Source: Corynebacterium sp. BD556
GTDB taxonomy: Bacteria > Actinomycetota > Actinomycetes > Mycobacteriales > Mycobacteriaceae
Direction: 5' to 3'
Assembly (NCBI RefSeq): GCF_038452275.1
Contig: NZ_CP141643.1
Location: 1 to 64,000, forward strand
DNA length: 64,000 nucleotides
Shown: positions 63,699 through 64,000 of the stretch, piece by piece
How positions within the stretch are numbered: the first letter of the stretch is position 1
How the letters are laid out: each line of letters starts with the position of its first letter
Program-made: the position numbers and the translations under genes
The notes under the pieces: model-generated
Database searches by the model: none
What the model was told of the DNA's origin: nothing
The model's input: the letters and a program-made list of their open reading frames with translations, nothing else

Positions 63699-64000
63699 CT
63701 GAAAACCTATCCGCTGCGCCAACTCAGGGAGCGCATCGCCGAAAACTGGCGTACTTCCCTGCAGGTCCGCTTCGTCGGGTCAGTGCTCATTGTTTCGACG
63801 GCCGTGATGTTCGTGCTTGGCTTCGCGCTGGCATCTGTAGTGACCCAGCGCATCACCGCCACAAAAATCGACCTGGCCTCCGCCGAAGTAGACCGAGCCC
63901 GCAGTGTGGTGGAAGAACAGATCGACAGCTCCGGGACATCGACATCAACTCAGACGCGGCTTAACGCCGCACGCACCGCAGTGGCACAGCGCTCCCAACA
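63699..64000 (+). CDS. mtrB: Sensor histidine kinase MtrB (N-terminus, cut by window end)
   Basis: The frame after mtrA reads LKTYPLRQLRERIAENWRTS, then a transmembrane helix (VRFVGSVLIVSTAVMFVLGF) and the start of the extracellular sensor loop. This matches MtrB beginnings. There is no ATG; CTG 63699 stands about ten bases after ggagg, and GTG 63657 inside mtrA is the alternative. Confidence 0.85.
   Translation, partial: MKTYPLRQLRERIAENWRTSLQVRFVGSVLIVSTAVMFVLGFALASVVTQRITATKIDLASAEVDRARSVVEEQIDSSGTSTSTQTRLNAARTAVAQRSQ

Overview
The window reads as the chromosome of a Corynebacterium-like actinobacterium. It encodes a giant single-chain type I fatty acid synthase next to a DtsR1-type acyl-CoA carboxylase beta subunit and AcpS. 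It also carries a WhiB2/WhcD regulator, a DUF3499 protein, TobH, ManA, Tmk and MtrA-MtrB in the gene order known from Corynebacterium glutamicum. No database search was run; all family calls come from motifs and recalled family knowledge.

Region 1 (1-20.7 kb) is a low-GC accessory patch of mobile DNA built on a polymorphic-toxin locus. A minus-strand RHS-type toxin (9866-7801) ends in a probable PD-(D/E)XK nuclease domain and is cut by an IS3-family element. Its probable immunity gene follows at 7754-7155. Paralogues of that immunity gene, a second related family and a DUF1877/YfbM-like gene form immunity-only clusters at 1-1270 and 13844-15490; the second is preceded by the wreck of another toxin. 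Six IS types are nested in each other: an IS256 remnant, four IS3-family types (called A, B, C, D here), two near-identical IS21 copies, and an older IS21 relic. The block from 8.1 to 20.7 kb is roughly mirror-symmetric around the 13.8-15.5 kb immunity cluster. Relics of a DNA methyltransferase (13.36-13.52 kb) and of a HipA-like kinase (20.70-20.95 kb) lie at the IS boundaries.

Region 2 (21.0-32.5 kb) starts with a Tat-type polysaccharide deacetylase and continues with a candidate defence island. The plus strand carries four tightly coupled genes: an NPPY DNA methyltransferase, an SF2 helicase, a GIY-YIG-type protein, and a very large exonuclease/TerB/BRCT/HhH/sigma-4/HARE-HTH fusion that is split by one in-frame stop. 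A divergent pair of small genes, one encoding a membrane-anchored coiled-coil protein, faces this operon. The island lies between two similar long palindromes (22400-22463 and 32402-32453). This is the best candidate in the window for an undescribed system.

Region 3 (32.5-64 kb) is conserved core chromosome. It holds dtsR1-fas (minus), divergent acpS-birA-PH-like protein-purK-purE-DUF218, and a trehalose-type ABC importer (tusE, tusF, tusG) with a rhodanese. Next come TIGR03089 and lcpA, divergent wbbL-mpg, then whcD, a zincin-like gene, DUF3499, phosphomannomutase, tobH, manA, a secreted Pro-rich protein, DUF4259, tmk, mtrA and the start of mtrB. The 53-61 kb block supplies GDP-mannose and rhamnosyl linkage for the arabinogalactan, lipoarabinomannan and mannan envelope, and LcpA and MtrAB act on the same cell wall.
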